DNA of 64,000 nucleotides, taken from assembly GCF_003014555.1 (NCBI RefSeq), contig NZ_PYGE01000006.1, positions 1 through 64,000 on the forward strand. Direction: 5' to 3'. Under the pieces are notes generated by a model. It worked only from the letters and a program-made list of their open reading frames with translations, was not told where the DNA came from and did no database searches. How positions within the stretch are numbered: position 1 is the first letter of the stretch; every line of letters starts with the position of its first letter. Origin of the DNA: Haloactinopolyspora alba. Lineage in GTDB: Bacteria; Actinomycetota; Actinomycetes; Jiangellales; Jiangellaceae. The position numbers and the translations under genes were made by a program. Shown here one piece after another: positions 54,223 through 64,000 of this stretch.

Positions 54223-56199
54223 TCATGACTCCGCGACCTCGCCGGTAGCGGTGTTCACCGAGGTCGGCCGTGGACCGGTGGCCAACGCGTCCACGACGGC
54301 CTGTGCCGTGGCCGGGCCGACCCCGGGCACGGCCGCGACCTCGTCCACTGTGGCCGCCCGCAGCCGCTTCAGCGAACCGAACCGTGCCAGCAGCGCCTTG
54401 CGCCGTGCCGGGCCGAGCCCCGGGATCCCGTCCAGCGCGCTGTCGGTCATCGAGGTGGAGCGGCGCTGGCGGTGATGGGTGATGGCGAAACGGTGCGCCT
54501 CGTCGCGGACCCGCTGCAGCAGGTACAGCCCCTCACTGGTGCGCGGCATGATGACGGGGTCGTCGGTGTCGGGCAGCCACACCTCCTCGAGCCGCTTCGC
54601 CAGCCCGATGACCGGGATGTCGGCGACGCCGGCCTCGTCCATGGCCACCCGCGCCGCGTTCACCTGCGGCTGCCCCCCGTCGACGACGACGAGGCCCGGC
54701 GCGTAGGCGAACGCCCGTGGGCGTGCCGTCTCGGGCTGGTCGCCGGCGTCCGGCGCGCCGTCGGCGGTCTCGTCAGCGGCCTCGTCGTCGGCCGGCGCCT
54801 CCCGGAGCCTCCGGAAACGCCGCGAGAGGACCTCGCGGATTGCCGAGACGTCGTCGTGCCCGTCCTCGCCGCGGACGGTGAACTTGCGGTACTCGCGCTT
54901 GCGGGCCAGCCCGTCCTCGAAGACGACCATCGACCCCACGACCTCGGTGCCGGCGAGGTTGGAGATGTCGTAGCACTCGACGCGCAGCGGCGGCTCGTCG
55001 AGCTCGAGCGCCTCCTGGATCTCCTCGAGCGCGCGGCTGCGGGTGGTGAGGTCGCTGGCGCGCTTCGACTTGTGCAGCTTGAGCGACTGCTGGGCGTTGG
55101 TGGCCACGGTCTCGAGCAGAGCCTTCTTGTCGCCACGCTGCGGCACCCGGAGGTCGACCTTGGCCCCGCGGATCTCGGCCAGCAACTCCCGCAGCGCACC
55201 GGCCTCGTCCGGGTCCGCCGGCAGCTCGGGCACCAGCACCTCGCGCGGCACGGCCTCGCCACCGAGCTCGCCGTACAACTGCAGCAGGAAGCGTTCGACC
55301 AGGTCACCGGCCGACGCGTCGTCGGACTTGTCGGCCACCCAGCCTCGCTGGCCGCGGATGCGGCCGCCGCGGACGTAGAAGATCTGGACCGCCACCTCGA
55401 GCGGGTCGTCCGCGAGCGCGACGACGTCGGCGTCGGTGCCGTCGCCGAGCACGACCGCGTTGGCCTCCATGGCCCGTTCCAGCGCCGCGATGTCGTCGCG
55501 CAGCCGTGCCGCCCGTTCGAAGTCGAGCTCGGCCGAAGCGGCCTTCATCTCCCGCTCGAGTCGGCGGACGTAGGCGGTGGTCTTTCCGTCGAGAAACGCC
55601 ACGAGATCGTCGACGATGGCGCGGTGTTCGTCGGCGTCGACACGATCGACGCACGGCGCCGAGCATTTTCCGATATAACCCAGCAAGCACGGACGCCCGA
55701 TCTGCCGGGATCGGTTGAACACTCCCTTGGAACAGCTCCGTACCGGGAATACCCGCAGCAGTTGGTCGAGCGTCTCGCGAATCGCCCACGCGTGGGCGTA
55801 CGGCCCGAAGTAGCGGACACCGCGCTTCTTGGCGCCACGCATCACCATGGCGCGCGGGTATTCCTCGTTCAGTGTCACGGCGAGATAGGGATACGACTTG
55901 TCGTCGCGGTAACGGACGTTGAACCGGGGGTCGTACTCCTTGATCCAGGAGTACTCGAGCTGCAGCGCCTCGACCTCGGTGCGCACGACGGTCCATTCGA
56001 CCTTGGCGGCCGTGGTCACCATCGCGAGCGTGCGCGGATGCAGCGCGGCGAGGTCCTGAAAGTACGACGAGAGCCGCGCGCGAAGGCTCTTCGCCTTACC
56101 GACATAGATGACGCGACCGTTCGGGTCACTGAAGCGATAGACACCCGGTTCGACCGGGATCGACCCCGGGGCCGGGCGGTACGTCGACGGATCGGCCAC
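54223..56199 (-). CDS. uvrC: excinuclease ABC subunit C
   Basis: This 658-residue UvrC makes the two incisions in nucleotide excision repair. It has the GIY-YIG domain ([20 protein letters not shown], about 19-38), UVR motif ([20 protein letters not shown]), RNase H-like domain ([20 protein letters not shown], later [15 protein letters not shown]) and C-terminal double HhH ([20 protein letters not shown]). An acidic linker of about 30 residues ([19 protein letters not shown]) is inserted in the nuclease region. The GTG at 56199 lies seven bases after TAGGGT, consistent with a leaderless start. Confidence 0.96.
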   Translation of the reverse strand: MADPSTYRPAPGSIPVEPGVYRFSDPNGRVIYVGKAKSLRARLSSYFQDLAALHPRTLAMVTTAAKVEWTVVRTEVEALQLEYSWIKEYDPRFNVRYRDDKSYPYLAVTLNEEYPRAMVMRGAKKRGVRYFGPYAHAWAIRETLDQLLRVFPVRSCSKGVFNRSRQIGRPCLLGYIGKCSAPCVDRVDADEHRAIVDDLVAFLDGKTTAYVRRLEREMKAASAELDFERAARLRDDIAALERAMEANAVVLGDGTDADVVALADDPLEVAVQIFYVRGGRIRGQRGWVADKSDDASAGDLVERFLLQLYGELGGEAVPREVLVPELPADPDEAGALRELLAEIRGAKVDLRVPQRGDKKALLETVATNAQQSLKLHKSKRASDLTTRSRALEEIQEALELDEPPLRVECYDISNLAGTEVVGSMVVFEDGLARKREYRKFTVRGEDGHDDVSAIREVLSRRFRRLREAPADDEAADETADGAPDAGDQPETARPRAFAYAPGLVVVDGGQPQVNAARVAMDEAGVADIPVIGLAKRLEEVWLPDTDDPVIMPRTSEGLYLLQRVRDEAHRFAITHHRQRRSTSMTDSALDGIPGLGPARRKALLARFGSLKRLRAATVDEVAAVPGVGPATAQAVVDALATGPRPTSVNTATGEVAES

Positions 56200-56206
56200 G
56201 TGTCCC

Positions 56207-56212
56207 ACCCTA
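56207..56212 (-). promoter_or_regulatory. putative -10 box of leaderless uvrC
   Basis: TAGGGT (minus strand) fits TANNNT and ends seven bases before the GTG start, and no Shine-Dalgarno is present. It is inferred from pattern only. Confidence 0.3.
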
Positions 56213-56494
56213 TGCCGCGACACCGACACCTCCGACGGCGGCCGACGCGCCCGCCGCTCCCGGCGGACACCACCGGAAACGGCGCAGAGAACACCGGCCC
56301 GCCCCGGCCACGTGCAGGTCACGAGAAGCTAACGACAGCAGCAACCGCCCCGCTGACCCATGCCGGAACGGGCAAATTCTGACAATACCGCTTGTCGTGA
56401 ACCGTAGAAACCGAGGAATAAAGCGGATTCGGCTGATGAACACCTTGACTCGGAACTACCTTCGACGCAGCACGCCGCGAATTTTGGAGGTCAG

Positions 56495-57331
56495 ATGCGT
56501 ACATTGGTCAAAACCGACGTGAACTTCGTCGACGAGCTCAGTAACTCGTTCTCCGAACTTGGTTCCGACGTCGGGGACTTCGTACCGCGACTCGTCATCG
56601 CGCTCCTCCTGATACTGATCGGTCATTGGATCGCCAAACTCATTCGCCGGATACTCGTCATGGCGCTCGAGAAGGTTGGCGCGGGCCGGCTGACCGAAGC
56701 CACCGGACTGGAGGGCACCCTCCAGCAGGCCGGCACATCGGGCGTGAAGCTGATCGGTCAGGTCGTCTACTTCCTGATCTTTGTCGTCTTCATCCAGATC
56801 GCCGCGGAAGTCCTCGGCATCGATCAGCTCACGTCGATGCTCAATCGCCTGATCGCCTACATTCCGCTGATCGCGATCGCGTTGCTGGTGCTGTTCGTGG
56901 CCGCGGCCATCGCGAACTGGGCGGCCGGAGTCGTCCGGCCGTTCGCGGAGAGCCGGAACATGGCGTGGATCAGCACCGTCATCAGGATCGGTGTGCTGAT
57001 CATCGGCGTTCTCGCGGCCCTCGACACGTTGAACTTCGCGCCGTCGGTCACGGCGAAGGTCGAGAACACGCTGCTGCAGTACCTGCCACTGGCGGTGCTC
57101 GTGGCCGGAACGATCGCTTTCGGCATCGGCGGCATCAAGACCGCGCAGCAGTGGTGGGAGAAGCTCGCCCCTCGGCCCGACGGCGGCCGCCCTGGCGGCC
57201 CCACCGGCGGCCCCACCGGCACACCGGGTTCACCGACCGGCGGCTCGACCGGCTACGGCGAGACCTCCGGCGGCCGTGGAGAGTCCGGAGGCTACGGCCA
57301 GCGTCCCCCGGAGTCTCCCGGTCCGCTCTGA
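56495..57331 (+). CDS. mechanosensitive-channel-like membrane protein (TM-helix repeat family)
   Basis: This 278-residue protein has about five membrane segments (near residues 30-52, 86-108, 117-146, 158-180 and 190-214), resembling the conserved TM helix of MscS-related proteins but lacking the long soluble MscS beta domain. The C-terminal ~50 residues are Gly/Pro/Thr-rich and repetitive (GGPTGGPTGTPGSPTGGS) and probably disordered in the cytoplasm. TTTTGGAGG precedes the ATG at normal spacing. The 295-base gene-free region before it is less GC-rich than the rest and should contain its promoter and that of uvrC. Confidence 0.8.
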   Translation: MRTLVKTDVNFVDELSNSFSELGSDVGDFVPRLVIALLLILIGHWIAKLIRRILVMALEKVGAGRLTEATGLEGTLQQAGTSGVKLIGQVVYFLIFVVFIQIAAEVLGIDQLTSMLNRLIAYIPLIAIALLVLFVAAAIANWAAGVVRPFAESRNMAWISTVIRIGVLIIGVLAALDTLNFAPSVTAKVENTLLQYLPLAVLVAGTIAFGIGGIKTAQQWWEKLAPRPDGGRPGGPTGGPTGTPGSPTGGSTGYGETSGGRGESGGYGQRPPESPGPL

Positions 57332-57349
57332 TCGATCGACCACGCCGTG

Positions 57350-57384
57350 CCGCGGCCCGAGGGTTCCGCACCCTCGGGCCGCGG
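57350..57384. terminator. strong bidirectional hairpin terminator
   Basis: A 15-bp perfect stem (57350-57364 and 57370-57384) with a five-base loop is followed by TTTCG on the plus strand. It lies between the convergent mechanosensitive-like and Rieske genes and can terminate both. Confidence 0.75.
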
Positions 57385-57418
57385 TTTCGCGTGGCCGCGG
57401 ATGCGCAGCCGGCGTGGG

Positions 57419-58015
57419 TCAGCCGCGCACGATCCGGCCGCCCTCGACCGTGATCGGCACCTCGGGCAGCGGCTCCGGAGCCGGCTGACGCACCACCGAG
57501 CCGTCGGTCGCGGAGAACTCACTGCCGTGGCACGGGCAGCGGATGACGCCGTCAGACACCTCGGTCACCGCGCATCCCTGGTGGGTGCAGATGCTGCTGA
57601 ACGCGACGAACTCGCCGGCCGTGGGCTGCGTGACCACGACCGACGCGCCGTCGAGGATCACGCCGCCGCCCACGGGGACCTCTTCGGTGGTGGTCAACTG
57701 CCCGTCGTTGCCGCCCGTGCCGCCCCCGCCGGTCGAGGATTCCGTCGAGGTGTCGCCGGTCGAGGAGTCCGGCTGCGTCCGGCCGGTCGAGCCGCCACTC
57801 GGCGTGCCTGGTGTTTCCCCGGCGGTGCCGTCGCCGGCGTCCTCGCCGCCGCAGGCGGCCAGCACGCCGGCCACCCCGACGGCGCCGGCGCCCATCAGGA
57901 CGGTACGGCGCCGTGGTGCACAGTGTGGGCACCCCCCGGGAGCGCCGGGGTGGCCCGCGGACGTGTCGTGTCGGGCCGGAACGTCGGTCGTCTCGGTGTG
58001 TCGATCGTGATCCAT
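57419..58015 (-). CDS. Rieske [2Fe-2S] lipoprotein with Tat-type signal
   Basis: This 198-residue protein has a twin-arginine-like signal (RRRTVLMGAGAVGVAG, 35-50) ending in the lipobox LAAC with C55, a Gly/Ser/Thr-rich spacer (about 58-108) and a Rieske domain with ligands C143 and H145 (CTHQGC) and C160 and H163 (CPCH). C148 and C162 would form the stabilising disulfide. It is thus probably an exported, lipid-anchored electron-transfer protein of unknown partner. A CPHC pair at 29-32, just before the signal arginines, is unusual. It lies 36 bases downstream of uvrA on the same strand. Confidence 0.9.
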   Translation of the reverse strand: MDHDRHTETTDVPARHDTSAGHPGAPGGCPHCAPRRRTVLMGAGAVGVAGVLAACGGEDAGDGTAGETPGTPSGGSTGRTQPDSSTGDTSTESSTGGGGTGGNDGQLTTTEEVPVGGGVILDGASVVVTQPTAGEFVAFSSICTHQGCAVTEVSDGVIRCPCHGSEFSATDGSVVRQPAPEPLPEVPITVEGGRIVRG

Positions 58016-58051
58016 ACCTGCGATACGGATCCGCCCGCGGGTGGGATTGCG

Positions 58052-60925
<2,874 letters not shown>

Positions 60926-60949
60926 GTGGCCCCGTGGACTCCGGTCTGG

Positions 60950-60977
60950 ACAGTATGCGTGCGGGTACTTCGGCTAA
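60950..60977 (-). promoter_or_regulatory. putative uvrA promoter
   Basis: On the minus strand TTAGCC (60972-60977) and TACTGT (60950-60955) are spaced by 16 bases upstream of uvrA. No LexA-type palindrome is obvious in the 121-base intergenic region. This is pattern inference. Confidence 0.3.
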
Positions 60978-61046
60978 CCCTTCGCATCGTAGGCGCGGGC
61001 ACCGACAAGGTCGCCCTGTCAGCCAAAGACGACTAGTTTCGGGTCC

Positions 61047-61802
61047 GTGACTTCTGTCAACGCCGAATCCACGCCCGACGATTCCGGCGGCGACTCCGCT
61101 GCCGGGCCCGTCACCGCCGCGACCGACCGCGTCCTGGCCACCGCCGCCGGCCTCGACGAGGCGGCCCTGCGCGGCCCCAGCCTGTGCGCGCCCTGGACGC
61201 GCGCCCACGTGCTGACGCACCTCGCTCGCAACGCCGACGCGCTCGTCAACCTGCTCACCTGGGCACGTACCGGCACCGAGACGTTCGCCTACCCCAGCGC
61301 CGAGTCACGCGCCGCCGACATCGAGGCCGGCGCCGCCCGGCCCCCCGGCGAACTCGTCGAGGACCTGTACACCTCCGCCGAGCGCTTCACCAAGGCGGTC
61401 ATGGACATGCCGGACCACGGCTGGGAGCGCCGGGTGCACCCGCGTGCCGGCGGCGAGGGCGACCCGGTGCCGGGGCGCCGGGTGCTCTGGCTGCGCCTGC
61501 TCGAGCTCGAGCTGCACCACGTCGACCTGGACGCCGGCTACACGCCCGCGGACTGGCCTGACAGCTTCGTCCGCCGCGCACTCGACGACACGGTGCGCGC
61601 GTTCGGCCGGCGCGACGACGTTCCCGCCGTCGCGGTCGCCGTCGACGGGCGGCCGACCGAGCATCTCGGCACCGAGACCCGGGTCACCGTCGCCGGCCCG
61701 GCGCGGCCGATGCTCGGCTGGCTCACCGGGCGCGGCGGCGGGGCCGAGCTGACCGTCGACCCCTCGGACGCGCGCCTGCCCGTCCTGCCGCCCTGGTCGT
61801 GA
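61047..61802 (+). CDS. maleylpyruvate isomerase-family mycothiol-dependent protein
   Basis: This 251-residue protein has the DinB-like MDMPI N-terminal domain with likely zinc ligands in TRAHVLTHLARNADAL and LRLLELELHHVDLDAGY, followed by the typical C-terminal domain. Family members are mycothiol-dependent, and mycothiol is actinobacterial. The reaction here is unknown. It starts with GTG 61047 and is followed after 13 bases by the metallo-beta-lactamase gene, a common pairing beside uvrA. Confidence 0.87.
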   Translation: MTSVNAESTPDDSGGDSAAGPVTAATDRVLATAAGLDEAALRGPSLCAPWTRAHVLTHLARNADALVNLLTWARTGTETFAYPSAESRAADIEAGAARPPGELVEDLYTSAERFTKAVMDMPDHGWERRVHPRAGGEGDPVPGRRVLWLRLLELELHHVDLDAGYTPADWPDSFVRRALDDTVRAFGRRDDVPAVAVAVDGRPTEHLGTETRVTVAGPARPMLGWLTGRGGGAELTVDPSDARLPVLPPWS

Positions 61803-61815
61803 GGAGGCCGACCTC

Positions 61816-62475
61816 GTGCGGACGTACAGCGGACACGTCGTCCCCGGGGGCACGCCCGCGGTGCACGAACTGGCGCACCTGATCGTCACCAAGCTCTCGG
61901 TCGGCGGCGCGTGGAACAACAACGTCTATGTTCTGCGCTGTCGTGACACCGGACAAGAGCTGATCGTCGACGCCGCCGCCGAGCCGGACCGGATCACGGC
62001 GAGCTGCGGCGACGGGCCGGTCGTCCGCATCGTCACGACGCACCGGCACGCGGACCACTGGCGCGCGCTCGACGACGTCGTCGACGCCACCGGCGCCACC
62101 ACGGTCGCGCACGTCGACGACGCGCCGGCCATCGCCGTGCCCACCGCCGAACCGGTGACCGACGGTGAACACGTCCGGTTCGGCAGGTGCGAGCTCGAGG
62201 TCGTCCACCTCGTGGGGCACACACCGGGAAGCGTCGCGCTGCTGTACGACGACCCCACCGGTCCGCCTCACCTGTGGACGGGCGACTCGCTGTTCCCGGG
62301 TGGCCCCGGCCGGACCACGACGCCGGAGGACTTCACCTCGCTGATGGACGACCTCGAAGCGAAGATCTTCGAGCGCCTCCCGGACGAGACGTGGGTCTAC
62401 CCCGGTCACGGCGACGACACCACCCTCGGGCGGGAGCGTCCACAGCTGACGCAGTGGCGTGAGCGCGGCTGGTGA
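61816..62475 (+). CDS. metallo-beta-lactamase-fold hydrolase
   Basis: This 219-residue MBL-fold protein has the THRHADHW motif (H76, H78, D80, H81), a further histidine in LVGHTPGS, the bridging aspartate in TGDSLFPGGPG and the last histidine in YPGHGDD. Glyoxalase II-like hydrolase function on a thioester is plausible next to a mycothiol-dependent protein. GTG 61816 follows AGGAGG (61803-61808). It ends before a repeat-rich intergenic region. Confidence 0.9.
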   Translation: MRTYSGHVVPGGTPAVHELAHLIVTKLSVGGAWNNNVYVLRCRDTGQELIVDAAAEPDRITASCGDGPVVRIVTTHRHADHWRALDDVVDATGATTVAHVDDAPAIAVPTAEPVTDGEHVRFGRCELEVVHLVGHTPGSVALLYDDPTGPPHLWTGDSLFPGGPGRTTTPEDFTSLMDDLEAKIFERLPDETWVYPGHGDDTTLGRERPQLTQWRERGW

Positions 62476-62506
62476 CGACGGCCGCTACGTGCGCGACTCC
62501 TCATCC

Positions 62507-62655
62507 GTCACCTGATCGTTCGTGCACTGTCGATCAGGTGCTCCGCGCCGGCGCCACCCCCGCCGTGCGCGTCACCTGATCATGTCCAGATGCCGGACGC
62601 GAAACGATCAGGTGACGCCGTGCCCGGAAACCCCCCAGCTGTGTCACCTGATCGT
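62507..62655. repeat. five alternating copies of CACCTGATC
   Basis: Copies of the core cacctgatc lie at about 62509, 62573 and 62645 (plus) and 62532 and 62605 (minus). The first plus/minus pair makes a 10-bp stem around a 12-base loop, and the second makes an 11-bp stem (gtcacctgatc/gatcaggtgac). The fifth copy is single. The cluster lies downstream of both flanking genes. Irregular spacing and alternating orientation rule out CRISPR. Confidence 0.8.
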
Positions 62656-62708
62656 CTTCGTCCTCGCCGCTGCCGAGCTCGAACGCCGGGCACGCGCCGA
62701 CGAACCGG

Positions 62709-62753
62709 CGCGGCGAACCGGTGTGGCGCGACGTCGCGCACCGGTTCGCCGCG
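62709..62753. terminator. hairpin terminator after terC
   Basis: cgcggcgaaccggtg (62709-62723) pairs perfectly with 62739-62753 over 15 bp with a 15-base loop. It begins four bases past the terC stop on the minus strand and can also act on the plus strand. No T-run is present. Confidence 0.65.
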
Positions 62754-62757
62754 ACGG

Positions 62758-63777
62758 TCAGTTCGACTGTTCGGACTCGGTGACGGCGTCGGCGCGACGC
62801 TGGTCGTGCCGGCTCTTGAGTAGGCTTGCGACGGTCGTGACCAGCAACGTTCCGACGATGACCGTCAGCGACAGCCAGATCGGCACCTCGGGGACTCCGT
62901 GCAGCCCCTCGCCGTTGTTCACGAACGGCAGGTTGTTCTCGTGCAGCGCATGCATGATCAGCTTCACGCCGATGAACGCCAGAATGACCGCGAGTCCCGC
63001 CGACAGGTACACGAGGCGTTCCAGGAGACCGCCGATCAGGAAGTACAGCTGCCGCAACCCCATCAGGGCGAAGATGTTCGCGGTGAAGACGATGAACGCC
63101 TCCTGGGTCAGCCCGAAGATCGCCGGGATGGAGTCGACCGCGAAGAGCAGATCAGCCGAGGCGATGGTCACGAAGACGATCATCATCGGCGTGTAGAGCC
63201 GCTTGCCGTCCACGCGGGTGCGCAGCTTGATGCCGTGGTAGTCGTCGGTCATCGGCAGCATCTTGCGCGCACGCCGGACCACCGCGTTCTCGTACTGCTC
63301 TTCGTGCTCGTCCTCGTGCACCTGCTGGTTCGCCAGCTTGACCGCGGTGTAGACGAGGAAGATGCCGAAGATGTAGAAGACCCACGCGAACTGGTTGATC
63401 GCCACCGCGCCGATCAGGATGAAGATGCCGCGCAACACGATGGCCGTCAGGATGCCGAACATCAGCACCGACTGCTGGTACTTCCGCGGCACCTTGAACT
63501 GGGCCATGATGATGACGAACACGAACAGGTTGTCGACGCTCAGGCTGTACTCGGTGAGCCAACCCGCATAGAACTCGCCGGACGCCTGTCCGCCCGCGGC
63601 CGCCAGCATGGCCACGCCGAACAGCACAGCAAGGCTGACATAGAACGTCACCCACGCCGCGGCCTCCTTCATGGACGGAGCGTGCGGGCGGCGGGTGACG
63701 AGGAGTAGATCGACGGCGAGCAGGAGGGTCAGGACGACGAAGGTTCCGATTTCGAACCAGACGGGAAGATCCAACAC
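62758..63777 (-). CDS. TerC-family integral membrane protein (metal exporter type)
   Basis: This 339-residue TerC protein has nine or so membrane segments and the family acidic motifs LSVDNLFVFVIIMAQF (about 90-105) and SADLLFAVDSIPAIFG (about 205-220). The charged loop between (VHEDEHEEQYENAVVRRARK) is typical. Family members such as YkoY and Alx export manganese, often with genes controlled by the yybP-ykoY riboswitch. Such a leader is present upstream here, supporting manganese export. The GTG at 63777 is chosen because the protein then begins LDLPVWFEIGTF; the longer frame reads through the riboswitch. Confidence 0.92.
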   Translation of the reverse strand: MLDLPVWFEIGTFVVLTLLLAVDLLLVTRRPHAPSMKEAAAWVTFYVSLAVLFGVAMLAAAGGQASGEFYAGWLTEYSLSVDNLFVFVIIMAQFKVPRKYQQSVLMFGILTAIVLRGIFILIGAVAINQFAWVFYIFGIFLVYTAVKLANQQVHEDEHEEQYENAVVRRARKMLPMTDDYHGIKLRTRVDGKRLYTPMMIVFVTIASADLLFAVDSIPAIFGLTQEAFIVFTANIFALMGLRQLYFLIGGLLERLVYLSAGLAVILAFIGVKLIMHALHENNLPFVNNGEGLHGVPEVPIWLSLTVIVGTLLVTTVASLLKSRHDQRRADAVTESEQSN

Positions 63778-63831
63778 GGACGCTGATTGTCCTCTCCGGT
63801 CGGTGGCAATGGGCAAACGGTCACCGCGACC

Positions 63832-63938
63832 GGAGGTCTGGTCCGCCCGAGGGTACGGGCCGGAGGCACCGGGTGCCCCCACCAGTCGGGGAGCATCCGT
63901 GATGACGATGCCACCGCGTCGGGATTACTCCCCTCCAC
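63832..63938 (-). promoter_or_regulatory. yybP-ykoY-type manganese riboswitch in the terC leader
   Basis: On the minus strand the leader begins GGAGGGGAGTAA (about 63936-63925), has a central ATCGTCATCACGG loop and ends ACCAGACCTCC (to 63832). The outer GGAGG and CCTCC pair as P1. These are the conserved blocks of yybP-ykoY aptamers (GGGGAGUA, UCGUCA-type loop, AAGACC before P1). CCGGTCG at the 3' end can pair with CGACCGG just before the GAGAGG ribosome-site region, a possible expression platform. The 54 bases to the GTG complete the leader. Confidence 0.8.
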
Positions 63939-64000
63939 GTCGGTACCAGTATCTCACAACCACCATCGTGGTCAGGAAACTCGCAGGTGAAGCGGTCGCG

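Noticed and set aside
62507-62655. Possible CRISPR array
   Set aside because: The repeats are only 9-12 bases, alternate in orientation, have unequal spacing and no cas genes are near.

Overview
The window is a 64 kb piece of a very GC-rich, gene-dense bacterial chromosome, almost certainly from an actinomycete. Support comes from the gene order sufR-B-D-C-S-U-T, an ABC exporter, ctaA, ctaB, tkt-tal-pgi-zwf-opcA-pgl, rbpA-secG-tpiA-pgk-gap and whiA-yvcK-rapZ-uvrC. WhiA, RbpA, OpcA and a mycothiol-dependent maleylpyruvate isomerase-type protein point the same way, as do the many GTG starts and ATGA/GTGA gene overlaps. The sequence does not fix the genus. I see no tRNA, rRNA, CRISPR array, transposase or phage gene.

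Positions 1-22,000 are the accessory part and look like a purine-related nitrogen-catabolism region. A minus-strand operon encodes an NCS2 purine/pyrimidine permease and a three-subunit molybdenum hydroxylase (FAD, 2Fe-2S and molybdopterin subunits) with a CoxG-like protein. A second minus-strand operon (MoxR ATPase, VWA protein, XdhC, MobA-like cytidylyltransferase) supplies the maturation functions such enzymes need. Between them lie a PucR-type regulator and, divergent from it, a three-gene operon (DUF2877, FdrA-like, DUF1116) matching the E. coli ylbF-fdrA-ylbE set associated with allantoin/oxamate metabolism. A nitrilase-family amidohydrolase, LuxR regulator, methyltransferase, GNAT, PPOX protein and Phd/PIN toxin-antitoxin pair fill the rest. 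Three intergenic inverted-repeat structures decorate this part.

Positions 21,800-31,100 hold an SMP-30 protein, a DUF433/DUF5615 toxin-antitoxin-like pair whose second gene carries an apparent one-base frameshift, then the suf Fe-S assembly operon read leftward from sufR into a HAD hydrolase and peptide deformylase. A sequence resembling an IdeR/DtxR iron box lies upstream of sufR.

Positions 31,100-38,600 hold the ABC exporter, an inserted methyltransferase/AraC pair, ctaA with a translationally coupled nucleotidyltransferase, a membrane protein and ctaB. Positions 38,700-46,900 are one rightward operon for the pentose phosphate pathway. Positions 47,000-56,200 run leftward: uvrC-rapZ-yvcK-whiA, then gap-pgk-tpiA-secG-rbpA. 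Positions 56,500-64,000 hold a mechanosensitive-channel-like protein, a Tat/lipobox Rieske protein, uvrA, a maleylpyruvate isomerase-family protein, a metallo-beta-lactamase protein and terC. The leader of terC looks like a yybP-ykoY manganese riboswitch.

The most noteworthy items are the putative oxamate/purine locus, the terC riboswitch, the frameshifted DUF5615 gene with its repairable start, and several distinct families of intergenic palindromic repeats.
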